64,000 bases of DNA from NCBI GenBank assembly GCA_012103035.1, contig JAAVLL010000002.1:248001-312000 (forward strand). The letters run 5' to 3'. A program made the position numbers and the translations under genes. The DNA is from Brucella oryzae (lineage in GTDB: Bacteria; Pseudomonadota; Alphaproteobacteria; Rhizobiales; Rhizobiaceae). Position 1 is the stretch's first letter; the number at the start of each line of letters is the position of its first letter. Below the pieces are notes generated by a model. That model was not told where the DNA came from. It did no database searches and saw only the letters and a list, made by a program, of their open reading frames with translations. Below are positions 10,565 through 20,260 of the stretch, piece after piece.

Positions 10565-10830
10565 GCCTGTTTCGTTTCTTCAGCAAGCCTGCTTCCGCGC
10601 CGCAAGCGCGCGAACGGTTGCAGGTTCTGCTTGCCCATGAAAGGGCGTCACACGAACATTCTGATCTTGTTGCGGTATTGCGAGAGGAAATTCTCGCCGT
10701 TATCGCCAAACATATCCAGATTGATCGCGACAAGGTCAGCGTGAAAATGGATCGGGGCGATCAGATGTCGACGCTCGAAGTCGATATAGAACTTCCGTTG
10801 AAGACGAAAGCGAAGGTGCGGGCAGCCTGA
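10561..10830 (+). CDS. minE: Cell-division topological specificity factor MinE
   Basis: An intact 89-residue protein. MinE stimulates MinD ATPase and confines MinC inhibition to the poles. MSLFRFF is the membrane-binding N-terminus. [14 protein letters not shown] is the anti-MinCD helix that contacts MinD. The C-terminal part (ILAVIAKHI, then [21 protein letters not shown]) is the dimeric topological-specificity domain. The start overlaps the minD stop. Size and order are normal for alphaproteobacteria. Confidence 0.97.
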   Translation: MSLFRFFSKPASAPQARERLQVLLAHERASHEHSDLVAVLREEILAVIAKHIQIDRDKVSVKMDRGDQMSTLEVDIELPLKTKAKVRAA

Positions 10831-10876
10831 TTAATGCCAAATTTGCGGATAGCCGAAAGAGATGGAGGGAAAAACC

Positions 10877-11047
10877 ATGAACCGCGGTGCACTTCTCACC
10901 AGATTGAAGGAGCTTCAGGAGCTTCCAAAGTTTCAGAAGCGGGATATCTGTACCATCAGCGCTTTCTTGCAGCTTGAGGCACTGGCAGAACATGTCAGGG
11001 TTTGTGAAGAGGCAGCAGGCGTTGCACAAACGGGGCAGGATCATTGA
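10877..11047 (+). CDS. Small hypothetical protein downstream of minE
   Basis: A 56-residue open frame starting MNRGALLTRLKELQELPKFQ. ATG at 10877 is preceded by GATGGAGGGAAAAACC, a good ribosome site, and lies 46 bases after minE on the same strand. It is predicted to be mainly helical, with no membrane segment and one C-terminal Cys (VRVCEEAAG). I do not recognise a family. The ribosome site and spacing make a real gene plausible, possibly as the last cistron of the min operon. Confidence 0.45.
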   Translation: MNRGALLTRLKELQELPKFQKRDICTISAFLQLEALAEHVRVCEEAAGVAQTGQDH

Positions 11048-11074
11048 TCCTGCCTTATTTCTTAAAGTTCAGCT

Positions 11075-11209
11075 TTATCGAGCGCTCCAGCCCCTCGGCT
11101 TAGGCAGGCAGATCAGGGTTGCCGTTTTACGGCACGGCAAAAACATCTGCAAATAGCAGCCGAGGAAGACAAGGGCGATCAGCGCCGCGATGAGGAACAG
11201 GAGCTTCAT
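11075..11209 (-). CDS. Possible 44-residue membrane peptide
   Basis: On the minus strand an ATG at 11209 opens a 44-codon frame beginning MKLLFLIAALIALVFLGCY. It has one strong hydrophobic helix with a lipobox-like LGC at 16-18, then a short basic, Cys-containing tail. It lies between the min operon and argP. I see no clear ribosome site and know no family, so it may be chance. Confidence 0.28.
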   Translation of the reverse strand: MKLLFLIAALIALVFLGCYLQMFLPCRKTATLICLPKPRGWSAR

Positions 11210-11331
11210 TCATCATACATCGCCCAATCCCTGTTCACGTTCAAGAAAACAGATGGTGATTGATGAGGCCAGTGAAGAAAATCCTTCTCTATCCCATTGT
11301 TTCAATGGGGTTTTGGAAGTGGCGGCTTGCC

Positions 11332-12240
11332 TTATTTGTTTGAGATGGGTGCAAGCTCTTGTCGTGCTGTCGTCAAAACCGCCTGTGTCAGGCTTGCAAG
11401 CCTGTCAGCCGCAAGGCGGTTGACCTGCCAGAATAAAGGAATATCCAACGGTGTGTCCGGGATCAATTCGATGAGCTTGCCTGATTGCAAATGGTCACCG
11501 ATCAACTGCATTGGATTCATCCCCATCCCATACCTGATAGGCTTGCATCGACAAAAGCCTGTGTCGAGGGTAGCCAATGCGTCGGGCACGCTATGTCGGT
11601 TCTGAGGGCGGTGCGCACCCACTGATCCTGCAACCTGTCTTTCTGGTTGAATGTCAGAGCCGGGGCCCTGGCGATAGCATCGCGGGTTATTCCACCGGGA
11701 AAGTGGCGAGCGACGAAATCTGGTGATGCCGTGGCGCGATATTGGAGAATACCAAGCGGCGTCAGACGGCAGCCCTGAACCGGTTTGGACAGGGGTTACG
11801 GCAGCAACGACGCGTCCGCGCCGCAGCCATTCGGCAGTGTGATCCTGATCGTCTACCGCAATGTTGAAGAGATATTCCGATGATGTGCTGAAATGCGAAA
11901 TCGCTTTCAGAAACCATGTGCCGAGACTATCGGCATTGGTCGCTATATGAAGCGTTACGCGCTGTGCGGTATTTTCACTGCCGGACAATCCCGGCAATTC
12001 CGCCAGAAGTTCGCGCTCCAGCATGCCCACCTGCTCGATATGACGGCATAGCCAGTCGCCTTTCTCAGTGGCCGCGCAAGGAGAGCCTCGCTCGATGAGT
12101 ACGGCACCAAGCCGCTCCTCGAGATGCTTGACGCGTTGGGAAACGGCCGATGGGGTTACGTTCAGTGCCCGCGCGGCCTTCTCAAAACTGCCTGTCTGAA
12201 CCACCATCGCCACGGCTTTCAGGGCGGAATAGTCGATCAT
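11332..12240 (-). CDS. argP: LysR-family regulator ArgP/LysG (middle out of frame)
   Basis: A LysR regulator of about 302 residues, divergent from an amino-acid exporter. The N-terminal helix-turn-helix reads LKAVAMVVQTGSFEKAARALNVTPSAVSQRVKHLEERLG, characteristic of ArgP/LysG, which activates argO/lysE in response to arginine or lysine. The C-terminus (MNPMQLIGDHLQSGKLIELIP) also fits. Between about residues 154 and 235 (plus-strand 11540-11780) the translation is not family-like while both flanks are in one frame, so compensating indels are likely there. The 94-base gap to the exporter should hold its operator. Start ATG 12240. Confidence 0.85.
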   Translation of the reverse strand: MIDYSALKAVAMVVQTGSFEKAARALNVTPSAVSQRVKHLEERLGAVLIERGSPCAATEKGDWLCRHIEQVGMLERELLAELPGLSGSENTAQRVTLHIATNADSLGTWFLKAISHFSTSSEYLFNIAVDDQDHTAEWLRRGRVVAAVTPVQTGSGLPSDAAWYSPISRHGITRFRRSPLSRWNNPRCYRQGPGSDIQPERQVAGSVGAHRPQNRHSVPDALATLDTGFCRCKPIRYGMGMNPMQLIGDHLQSGKLIELIPDTPLDIPLFWQVNRLAADRLASLTQAVLTTARQELAPISNK

Positions 12241-12334
12241 TAGTACTCCTAAACTGAAGTTATCAGATTTAACTATTCTAACTTTCTAACTTCCGGTATC
12301 CAAGTGCCAACTGAACCCCATATGGCGACTATTT
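12241..12334. promoter_or_regulatory. argP-argO divergent control region
   Basis: A 94-base AT-rich gap between two divergent starts. It contains the tandem ACTTTCTAACTTCC and TTAACTATTCTAA stretches. LysG/ArgP normally binds such a region to switch on the exporter; I cannot assign the exact box. Confidence 0.45.
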
Positions 12335-12943
12335 ATGAATCCTTCGGTCTATATAACCGGTCTTACCATGGGCCTCACCCTCATTGTTGCCATCGGCGCG
12401 CAGAACGCCTTTGTCTTGCGGCAAGGACTGCGCGATGAGCATGTGTTCGCCGTAAGTCTTGCTTGTGCCGTATCGGATGCCATCCTGATCCTGATCGGTG
12501 TCACGAGCTTCCAGAAGATCGCGGCCATCATGCCTGCGCTTGATCCCATCATGCGATATGGCGGTGCGGCTTTTCTGATCTGGTATGGCGCGCGCAGCCT
12601 CTATTCCGCTTTTACCTCGTCGGCAGTTCTGGCCACTGCGAATGGGGCGTCCGTGAGCCTCACCAAGACGCTTGCAACCTGTCTGGCGCTGACATGGCTC
12701 AATCCGCATGTCTATCTGGATACTGTCGTGCTGCTCGGAACGATCTCTACACAGTTTCCCGGTTTGGAAACGTCATTCGCGGCAGGGGCGATCACCGCGT
12801 CCTTCGTGTTTTTCTTTTCGCTTGGTTTCGGTGCCCGGTGGTTGCGCCCGATTTTCGCCCGCCCGTCGTCTTGGCGCATTCTTGAAGGCATCATTGCCGT
12901 TACGATGTGGTCAATTGCATTGAAGCTTGTGGTCGGCCTGTGA
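12335..12943 (+). CDS. argO: LysE/ArgO-family basic amino-acid exporter
   Basis: An intact 202-residue protein with about six hydrophobic helices. The N-terminus GLTMGLTLIVAIGAQNAFVLRQG carries the hallmark GAQNAFVL of the LysE/ArgO branch, and TWLNPHVYLDTVVLLGTI carries the conserved NPH-Y-D motif. It exports arginine and/or lysine and relieves excess when dipeptides are taken up. It lies divergent to its likely activator ArgP. Start ATG 12335. Confidence 0.92.
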   Translation: MNPSVYITGLTMGLTLIVAIGAQNAFVLRQGLRDEHVFAVSLACAVSDAILILIGVTSFQKIAAIMPALDPIMRYGGAAFLIWYGARSLYSAFTSSAVLATANGASVSLTKTLATCLALTWLNPHVYLDTVVLLGTISTQFPGLETSFAAGAITASFVFFFSLGFGARWLRPIFARPSSWRILEGIIAVTMWSIALKLVVGL

Positions 12944-12963
12944 CGATTTCAGGATAAGTAAAC

Positions 12964-13001
12964 TAAAATGCCGGATACGTTTTCTGCATCCGGCATTTTA
13001 T
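12964..13001. terminator. Bidirectional terminator
   Basis: AAAATGCCGGAT and ATCCGGCATTTT form a 12-bp stem around ACGTTTTCTGC, with T on one side and A on the other. It separates argO from the convergent cyclo-ligase paralogue. Confidence 0.75.
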
Positions 13002-13018
13002 CTTTGAAAGCATGATAT

Positions 13019-13758
13019 CTAGAGACCCATGGCCTTCAGTTCCTGAAGCGGAGGGATCGTTTCGTACATGACGGGGTCAAGGCGGTCCCAGATGATACCG
13101 CAGGTTGGCTTGTGCGGGTCCTTCACCTCGATTGTTCGGGTGGGGGTGAAAATCACGTCAGCAACCGTGTCATAGACATCCGGCGTGAGTTTTCGCTCAG
13201 AACCTGACAGTCATGCACCACAGCCGCTGCTGGCGTGGCTGCGGTGATGCGACCCAAACGGTAAAGCATGCCCCATTCGGCATCGAAGAAACCATGTCCT
13301 TTGCCAAAACGGACCCCTTCGAGATTGATCGCGCCGGTGCCGGTGACCATGTAGTCTACGACTGGCATGGCTGAGATATCTTTCAGCGTTACCGGCTGTC
13401 CCACACGCTCCATGCCGTCGAGCGTCGAGGCGTAAAGATAATGGTCCGGCGAAATCAGCTTCGGATCGAGAACCCAGAAGCCGCGCTTGATGGAATATGT
13501 GGTTATCAGAACAGTCTTGCCGTCTTTCAAAGCTTGAAGACGCAGGCGGTCGAGACAATTATCTGGCGTGATGAAGATGAAATCGGCATTCTGGTAATAC
13601 CGATGGCTTGTCAGGCGGGCGACCGCCTCCTCGCCGCCTTCAAAATCCGCGATGAACTCACCAAAGTCGAAATGGAAACGGCTATCCGGAACAGCGACCT
13701 TGCGCAACTCGCTCCAAACACGTTCGCGAACGGAAGCTTTGTGATCGGTGATTTCCAT
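13019..13758 (-). CDS. 5-formyltetrahydrofolate cyclo-ligase family protein (COG0212), copy 2 (frameshifted)
   Basis: A protein of about 245 residues. MEITDHKASVRERVWSELR opens at 13758. The family motif GTGAINLEGVRFGKGHGFFDAEWGML is the phosphate/substrate loop of the 5-FCL fold. Near 13190 one A is missing from a run; the restored C-terminus reads KLTPDVYDTV, then TPTRTIEV, IIWDRLDP and ELKAMGL to a stop at 13019. Genuine 5-FCL converts 5-formyl-THF to 5,10-methenyl-THF. The COG0212 paralogues, by contrast, have been linked by comparative genomics to thiamin metabolism. Its position as the last gene of an NMT1/THI5-type importer operon agrees with that. It is paralogous to the gene at 17094-17828. 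Confidence 0.8.
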
Positions 13759-13788
13759 GGGGACTCCTTGCATTTTAGTCTGCCGGGC

Positions 13789-15339
13789 TCATGCCCCGGC
13801 GAGCACGCGGTGCTCGCAGAGGGCTACGATTTGATAGAAAAGACGGACAGCATCACGGACACCACGGCAACGGCCCAGATCATGCCGTAGTCGAGATATC
13901 CGCGTGACTGGTTGAGAAGGTTTCCTAGCCCCGTACCTGTTGCCAGCCATTCGGCGATCATGACACCAAGCAAAGCGCGGGGTACGGCAAGGCGAATGGC
14001 AGCGAAGAGAAAGGGCAGGGAAGCGGGCACGGAAACCAGACGGATTTGTGTCCAGATGCTCGCACCATAGGCGCGAGGTACGTCCAGAGCGCCGCGAGGA
14101 ACCAGTGCCATGCCCTGCGCCATGGTTACGAAGGCAGGGAAGAATGTCACTGAGACTGTGATCCAGAGGATGACGGACGGGCCGCGTCCTAACAATAAAA
14201 CGAGCAGGGGCGTCAGGGCGACGAGCGGCATTGTCTGTGTGACAAGGGCGACAGGCATGAATCCGCGCACGATGGCAGGCTTGGCGACTGAGCCGATGGC
14301 GAGCGCAAAGGCGAAAAGGATGCCTGCTGCCATGCCCAGAAAGGTAAGCGGCAAAGTCTGCGAAAGCGCTGTCAGCAATTTTGCCTGTGCGGGAGCTGCC
14401 GACGGAGCGAGGAAAAGATAGTCGAACAGTCCTACTGGCGTTTTGGCAATCATGGCCGGGGTTCCCATGGCAACAAGCAGCAGCCACCACAAAGCGAACG
14501 GAAGCGCGATCGAACAAACAACAAGAACAAAATTTAGGCCGCGAGAGCCGCGTGGGGCAGCGTTCGGAGCGCTGGTTGGGACGGTGATGGCCTTGGTGCT
14601 GCCGGTCAGCATTTTTGCAAGAATGGAAAAGAGCGTATAGGCCAATCCCGCAAGCAAGGTAGCACACAGGCCGATACCCCAGAGCCGGGTCGGTTCAGCT
14701 CGTCCGAGAGAGCCGATCAGATAGGCGCCGAGACCGAAACGTCCGCCGCCGCCAAACTCGGCCAGAATGGAGCCCAGAACTGCATTCGGAGCAGCAATTC
14801 GCAGACCGGCAAGGATTGACGGCAGGGCGGATCGTAATTGCGCAAGACGCAGCACTTTCCATTGGTTGCCGCCATAGGCGCGAACGATATCTATCATACG
14901 GCGGTCGGTCTGGCTGATGCCGGTCACGGTGGCGGCCATAGTGATGAAATAACAACCGAGTGCTGCGAGCGTGATACGCGGCGTCATTCCTGAAAAGTCA
15001 ATACCAGAATGGGAGAGATCGCAATCGGAGGCAGTGCAAAAATCGCGATGTTGACGCCACGTCCCAGTTTAGCAGCAGTTGGAAAGAGTGCGAACAGAAT
15101 ACCCGCAGCAACGGCAACAAGGTTGCCGATGACAAAGCCAGCGCCCGCCCCGTGAAGGGTCGCCAGTATGTGAGCCGGGTAGTCGGCACGGTCGATCCAC
15201 AGACGGGCCAGGATCGCTGAAGGCGCGGGCAAGGCACCGCCTGCGATCAGGAAAAGCGGCCGCATATCTCCCAAGCTGTGACAAGAATAATCCAGTTGCG
15301 CAAGGCAGAGAGGCGGTTCGATGGCTTTATGTCAGCCAT
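13789..15339 (-). CDS. ABC transporter permease with two BPD domains (frameshifted)
   Basis: A double-length inner-membrane permease of about 515 residues containing two binding-protein-dependent transport domains in tandem. EAA-type loops are visible in both halves (MIDIVRAYGGNQWKVLRLAQ and DVPRAYGASIWTQIRLVSVP). The start at 15339 (MADIKPSNRLSALRNWIIL) overlaps the ATPase stop by 8 bases. One T is lost near 15255, one base near 14990, and one T near 13835; the last gives the tail FYQIVALCEHRVLAGA ending at 13789. One chain thus replaces the usual homodimer. It works with the adjacent ATPase and NMT1-like binding protein. Confidence 0.8.
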
Positions 15340-16099
15340 GCAGAGCCTCCGCGACGGCGTCCTCCAGCGCATGGAATTGCGGTGTGCTGAATATTTCGGG
15401 GCTGCGTGGGCGTTCCAGCGGAATATCGATGATCTGCGCGATGCGCCCAGGGCGACTATGCATCACCACGATTCGGTCGGCGAGGAAAACCGCTTCGTCG
15501 ATGCCATGGGTAACGAGCAGGGTGGTCGCCTTGCTTTCAAGCCAAATGCGTTGAAGCTCGATGTTCATCTGGCGGCGCAATATCTGGTCAAGTGCACCGA
15601 AAGGCTCGTCGAGAAATAGAACGCGTGGATCAGTAACCAGAGAACGGGCAATTGCCACACGCTGGCGCATGCCACCTGAAAGCTCACCTGGAAGCGCCTT
15701 CTCGAAGCCTTTGAGGCCAACAAGGGCGATCAATTCGGCAATCCGCTCAGCCTTTTCCGGCCGAGACAAGCCGAGAACGTCCAGCGGCAATGCAATATTG
15801 TTTTCGACACTGCGCCAGGGCATAAGCGCCGCATCCTGAAAAGCGACGCCGGTCAGTCCGGCTTTCGCAGCCTTGACAGGGCTTTTGCCCATGACGGAAA
15901 CCGAGCCGCTGTCGGGTTGGTCGAGACCGAGTGCCAGCCGCAACATGGTCGACTTGCCACAACCGGACGGCCCGATAAGTGCGGTGAACGAGCCGGTCGG
16001 GCATTCAAGCGAGACATCGGATAATGCAATTACATTCGTGCCGCGCCCTGAAAATGAGCGCGTCACATTTTCAAGTTTGATCCCGGACATCTCAGGCAT
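15332..16099 (-). CDS. ABC transporter ATP-binding protein (SsuB/ThiZ-like)
   Basis: An intact protein of 255 residues. Walker A GPSGCGKST, Q-loop FQDAALMPWRS, signature [16 protein letters not shown], Walker B VLFLDEPFGALD and H-loop LLVTHGIDEAVFLADR are all present. The LMPWRS and EPFGALD forms are typical of importers for nitrate, taurine, sulfonates and pyrimidines. ATG 16099 overlaps the binding-protein stop by one base (TGATG). It energises the double permease that follows. Confidence 0.92.
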   Translation of the reverse strand: MPEMSGIKLENVTRSFSGRGTNVIALSDVSLECPTGSFTALIGPSGCGKSTMLRLALGLDQPDSGSVSVMGKSPVKAAKAGLTGVAFQDAALMPWRSVENNIALPLDVLGLSRPEKAERIAELIALVGLKGFEKALPGELSGGMRQRVAIARSLVTDPRVLFLDEPFGALDQILRRQMNIELQRIWLESKATTLLVTHGIDEAVFLADRIVVMHSRPGRIAQIIDIPLERPRSPEIFSTPQFHALEDAVAEALHG

Positions 16100-17067
16100 C
16101 AAATCTCTTCAAGAAGCGTTGTGTCGAAATGATCGCGTTTGGCGGCAATACCGATAGCGCCGAGCGCCTTGATTGTGTTTTCGATGGCTTCTTCGCTCAT
16201 GGAGAACACACCATTCGGCGACTCGATCAGCGGCTTTTGTGCGGTGTTGAAATAGACTTCATTTTCGATTGACCGACCCGTGCCCTTGAACCAGGTGTCG
16301 GCAAATTTCGGCGGATAGGCTGCCGGGTCCTTGAGGTTTTCATCCCAGCCCTTGCGGCTTGCCCGAAGGAAAGCAACGATATCCTTGCGTTTTGCCTTGA
16401 GTGTTTCTTCCGTCACGACAACCGTATCGTTGAAGATTGTAAAGCCGAAATCATAGAGCAAAAGGAAACAGCTTCTTCGCCTGCCTGCTTAATGGTGAAA
16501 GGAACATTGGTCGTAAAATCGAGCGAAGCGTCAATTTCCCCTTGATGAGCGGCGTCGGATCATAGGCGTAAGGAACGATGTTGACCTGAGAAGGCTCGAT
16601 GCCCGAAATCTTCAGCATGGCTTCAACCGAGATAACGTTGACCGGCGGTACAGCCAGCGTCTTGCCGATCAGATCCTTTGGCTCCTTGATAGGGTTCTTG
16701 GCGAGCGAAATAATGCCGATGGGATTCTTCTGATACTGGGCGCCGATGATTTTGAAAGGTGCGCCCTGTTCGACGATAGCCTTGATCGTCGTATCGGGGT
16801 GGTAAGGGTCAGATCGGCCTTGCCAGCGATGATCGTGCTTTCCGGAATGACATCGGGACCACCGGAGATATAGTTCAGATCAAGACCTTCTTCGCGATAG
16901 AAGCCCTTATCGGCTGCAATGAAATAGCCGCTGAATTCCGCGTCATTGATCCAGGAGGCCTGAAAGTTGAACGGTGTATCCGCGGAGGCAAAACGGCTCA
17001 TAGCTGGCAGAGCGGCTGCGACGCCCATAAGTCCGAGAAAACGACGGCGATCCAGGGCAATATTCAT
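16099..17067 (-). CDS. NMT1/THI5-like periplasmic binding protein (frameshifted)
   Basis: A protein of about 325 residues. The N-terminus MNIALDRRRFLGLMGVAAAL has a twin-arginine signal (DRRRFLG). The mature part starts like THI5-type binding proteins: NDAEFSGYFIAADKGFYREE, then YISGGPDVIPES. Frames change near 16800 and twice between 16455 and 16545; the restored middle reads DLIGKTLAVPPVNVISVEA and AYDPTPLIKGEID. THI5/ThiY proteins bind hydroxymethylpyrimidine precursors of thiamin; other members bind sulfonates or nitrate. The COG0212 neighbours favour a pyrimidine. It lies 27 bases downstream of copy 1 of the cyclo-ligase paralogue. Confidence 0.82.
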
Positions 17068-17093
17068 TGAATTTTCCTTTGGTGCTGAATTTG

Positions 17094-17828
17094 TCAGGCA
17101 ATGCCGCGCATGCGCGCAAGCTCACGCAGGGGCGGAATGGATTGATTTCTTCGGCTGAAACGTCGTTCCAGCGAATACCGCGCGGCCTGCGACGGTTGCG
17201 TGTTATCTCGATGAAGCGGCTGGGCGTGGCAATGAAGTCGAGAGCAATATCGTTCTCCGATATGTTGAGGCGCTCTTCCACGATCTGTACGTCATGCACG
17301 GCTGCCGCAATGAGAGACTGCTCGTCGGCAAGACCCAGATCCGTGAACATGCCCCATTCCAGATCGAAGAACGCGTGGCCTTTGCCAAAGCGAACTCCAT
17401 CGATGGAAACAGCGGATGCGCCAGTCGCAATGACATCAAAACGACCGATATGGGTCAGGTCTTCGAGACTGACCGATCGACCGAAATGTTCCATACCGTC
17501 AAGCCAGGCTGCGGCTTTCTCCAACCCCGGGGAACGGATCCCGGTTCCAGCAGGAGAAAGCCGCGCTGCATGCCGTAGGTCGGCATGATGAATGGTGTAC
17601 CCGACATGATCAGGCGACGGCGCAACTCGATCATGGAATTATCTGGCGTCACAAAACCAATTTGGCTTTCGCAATCCCTTCGATCGCCAGCAAGCGATCC
17701 GTAGCTGCCTCTACACCTTCAAAGTCCGGTATGAATTCCGAGAATTTGAAGTGGAAGCGTGCATCAGGGCGGGCGACATCTTTCAGTCGATCCCAGATGC
17801 GCTGCCGTATACTGCGGGAATACGCCAT
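17094..17828 (-). CDS. 5-formyltetrahydrofolate cyclo-ligase family protein (COG0212), copy 1 (frameshifted)
   Basis: A protein of about 245 residues starting MAYSRSIRQRIWDRLKD at 17828. The conserved segment is ATGASAVSIDGVRFGKGHAF, then FDLEWGMFTDLGLADEQS, parallel to copy 2 at 13019. Indels near 17655, 17530 and 17135 break the frame; restored, it ends in PPLRELARMRGIA. It is the first gene of the ABC operon and divergent from an RpiR-type regulator. The family folds like 5-FCL. The likely physiological role is salvage or repair in thiamin metabolism; true 5-FCL activity is not excluded. Confidence 0.8.
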
Positions 17829-17848
17829 GGAGATTCCATGAATTTCAA

Positions 17849-17869
17849 TGTTTCATTATCAATGAAACA
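17849..17869. promoter_or_regulatory. Inverted-repeat operator between cyclo-ligase operon and rpiR
   Basis: TGTTTCATT (17849-17857) and AATGAAACA (17861-17869) are perfect 9-bp arms around ATC. Half-sites TTTCAATG (17844) and TGTTTCAG (17872) flank it. RpiR-family regulators commonly bind TGAAA/TTTCA palindromes, so this is the probable site for the divergent regulator. Confidence 0.65.
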
Positions 17870-17937
17870 AATGTTTCAGTATTGCAAGAGGCGATGATAA
17901 GCTTTTTAGTGCACAGAGAGATTCGGAATAAACGCAC

Positions 17938-18785
17938 ATGGCTTCACGTCTGGTACTGCGCATACAGGAGCGCTACGCAAAGCTCACGGCAGGCGAGCAG
18001 AAAATCGCGCAGCTCGTTCTCGAGCGTGAGGATGACATTCTGATTCATTCCGCTACCGAAATCGCGGAGATGGCCGGCGTATCCAAGGCAACCACGGCTC
18101 GCTTTTTTCAGCATCTGGGCTATGCCGATTTCAATGAGGTGAAACTCCAGGCGCGTGAGGAGCGCAATCGCACCGAACCTTTGAATATTCGAGTACGGTT
18201 GACGAAGAAGTACCGCTGGTGCGTACCATCAGCGCGCATCTCGATATGGAGATCGCTAATATAACCCGAACATTCGAGGCGCTTCGCTCAGACAAGATGC
18301 GTGAAGCTGCCGAACTTATCGCAGAAGCGCCGCGTGTCTGGGTCGTCGGGGTCGGTGATGAGGAAGGGTTCGCGCGTTATGCGAGGCTTTTATTCTCGAG
18401 GTTGCGGCACAGCGTGATGATCCTCGGTATCAACCAGGGTTCGTGGGCTGAAGATCTTGCCATGACAGGTCCAAAAGATGTGTTGTTATTGATTACGCTG
18501 CCGCCGCATCGGGCATTGTTGAAACAAATTCTGGGTTATGCGGCTACGAGCCGGTTGAATATTGTGACCATTACGGACCGTGGATCGGTTTCGGAAGCCC
18601 AGCGTTATGCGCGCGTCGTGCTGCCGTGTCATGTAGACAGCTTCGCATTGGGAGCATCTTATACCGCCGTCAGCAGCGCCATTCGGCTTCTCGCTTTGAC
18701 CTATGCTTCGCATGCAGGCAAATCGGCGCAACAGCGGTTGGAGATCGTCGCCGGTATTCACGACGAGCTTGACGACATGGATTGA
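17938..18785 (+). CDS. RpiR-family transcriptional regulator (frameshifted)
   Basis: A protein of about 282 residues. The N-terminal HTH_6 domain reads KLTAGEQKIAQLVLEREDDI, then SATEIAEMAGVSKATTARFF. The C-terminal SIS sugar-phosphate fold reads RVWVVGVGDEEGFARYARLL, then VTITDRGSVSEAQRYARVVL. A base is missing near 18190, joining PLN to the SIS half. RpiR proteins sense phosphorylated or otherwise small polar ligands. It is divergent from the COG0212/ABC operon with a palindrome between, so it is the likely repressor or activator of that operon. Confidence 0.88.
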
Positions 18786-18796
18786 AGCTCTGCCGC

Positions 18797-20028
18797 TCAG
18801 TTGTTCCGGACGTGCTCGGGACGGAAGCCGACCCCGATCAACCTGCCCGCCAAATGTGCAAGAATGGGCCAGCGTGCGAGGTGGCGCATAAAAGCGGGTG
18901 GCCCATCGCGCCTAGTGTCATTTGTTTCGCGCTTGCGGCGATCGCTGCGCATCATCAGTTGCAGCTTCTGCGTTGCCTTTGTTGGAAAACGACGCCGTGC
19001 TTCGACTGCCGCAAGATATGAAGACAGTGCTCTGTTTTTCTTAAGCGGTTCTGCCAGAATATTTGCAGCAGCAACGGCATCCTGAACAGCGAGATTGACC
19101 CCGAAACCGCCGATAGGTGACATGGCATGGGCAGCGTCGCCTATGCATAGAAGTCCCGGTTTCCACCACGTCTTAAGCCGGTCGATGCGTACACTCAGCA
19201 GGTGCACATCTTCCCAGGTGCGTATTTCGTCCATTCGATCCGCAGGCAATGGGGATGCTTTCGCAACCGCTTCCCTGAATACGTCGAGCCCTTTCTGTTT
19301 CACCTCGGCAAAAGTTTGCTTGCGGAGAACGTAACCGCATTGCCAATAGTCGCCGCGATCAACCATGATGAAACCTTGCCGGGGACCGCCATGGCCCATC
19401 GTATAGGGTGGATCATTGGGAGCGTGAGACAGTTTCATCCAGAGAATTTCGCTTGGCGAGCCAAAATTTTCGACCTCCAGACCGGCTTTTGTGCGGACCA
19501 CAGAGTTTCGCCCGTCTGCACCCACGACAAGTTTGGCATCAATCCTGATCGTTTCATCGGGTGTTGTCGCAAGAAGGCCGGTGACACTCCCGTTCTGTTC
19601 GATCAGATCGACTACCTTGGCAGACATGATGAGCCTGAAGTTCGAATATTTCTCGGCTTCGCGCGCAATATAATCGAGAAACTCCCGCTGCGGCATGAAA
19701 GCGATGAATCGGCACTGGGCAGGAATCTTCGAGAAATCGGCTATCGTGATGTCCTGACCTCCGATCTCTGCATGCAACCGATGCGCCTTTGTATGAGGCA
19801 AATCCAGGAGCCCGTCCAGCAAGTCGAGTTCATGCATGACCTGAAGGGTGGATGGGTGAATTGTATCACCGCGAAAATCACGCAAAAATCGGAATGTTTC
19901 TCTAGAACAGCGACATTAACGCCTGCGCGCGCCAGCAGCAGGCCCAGCATCAGTCCTGCCGGCCCGCCACCGGCTATAGCGCAACCGGTTTCAATACGAC
20001 TGCTATTCGGCGTAACTGGTTGCATCAT
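18797..20028 (-). CDS. FAD-dependent aromatic-ring monooxygenase (PHBH-like) (frameshifted)
   Basis: A protein of about 411 residues. The N-terminal dinucleotide fold reads GCAIAGGGPAGLMLGLLLARAG; after a missing T near 19888 the frame continues RDFRGDTIHPSTLQVM. The DG motif is AKLVVGADGRNSVVR and the GD motif is LLCIGDAAHAMSPIGGFGVNL. These three signatures define class A flavin monooxygenases, which hydroxylate phenols or related rings with NAD(P)H. The substrate is unknown. It is convergent with the rpiR gene and isolated from other aromatic genes here. Confidence 0.85.
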
Positions 20029-20205
20029 GACATATCCACTCGATCATATTTGTATTGTGTAGATGACATAAAAAGACCGGCGCTCTCAGTAGGTCAACTG
20101 CCGGCTGGAAGCCTATGGGACAATACAGATCAAAACATGGATTAAATTATCAAGTTTGGTGATTTTGTCTTCCGTTCGAAGGCTGCTCGACAGCATGAGC
20201 GCAAA

Positions 20206-20240
20206 GAAACCCCGACCTAAATGGAGCGGGGTTTCTGAAT
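20206..20240 (-). terminator. Terminator of the small secreted protein gene
   Basis: GAAACCCCG (20206-20214) pairs with CGGGGTTTC (20227-20235); on the minus strand TTT follows. It ends the gene at 20261-20647. Confidence 0.7.
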
Positions 20241-20260
20241 ATCAATCATGTTCTGACGAC

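Noticed and set aside
17829..17937. TPP riboswitch ahead of the thiamin-type operon
   Set aside because: The gap is only 109 bases, AT-rich, and lacks the conserved CUGAGA and thi-box elements.
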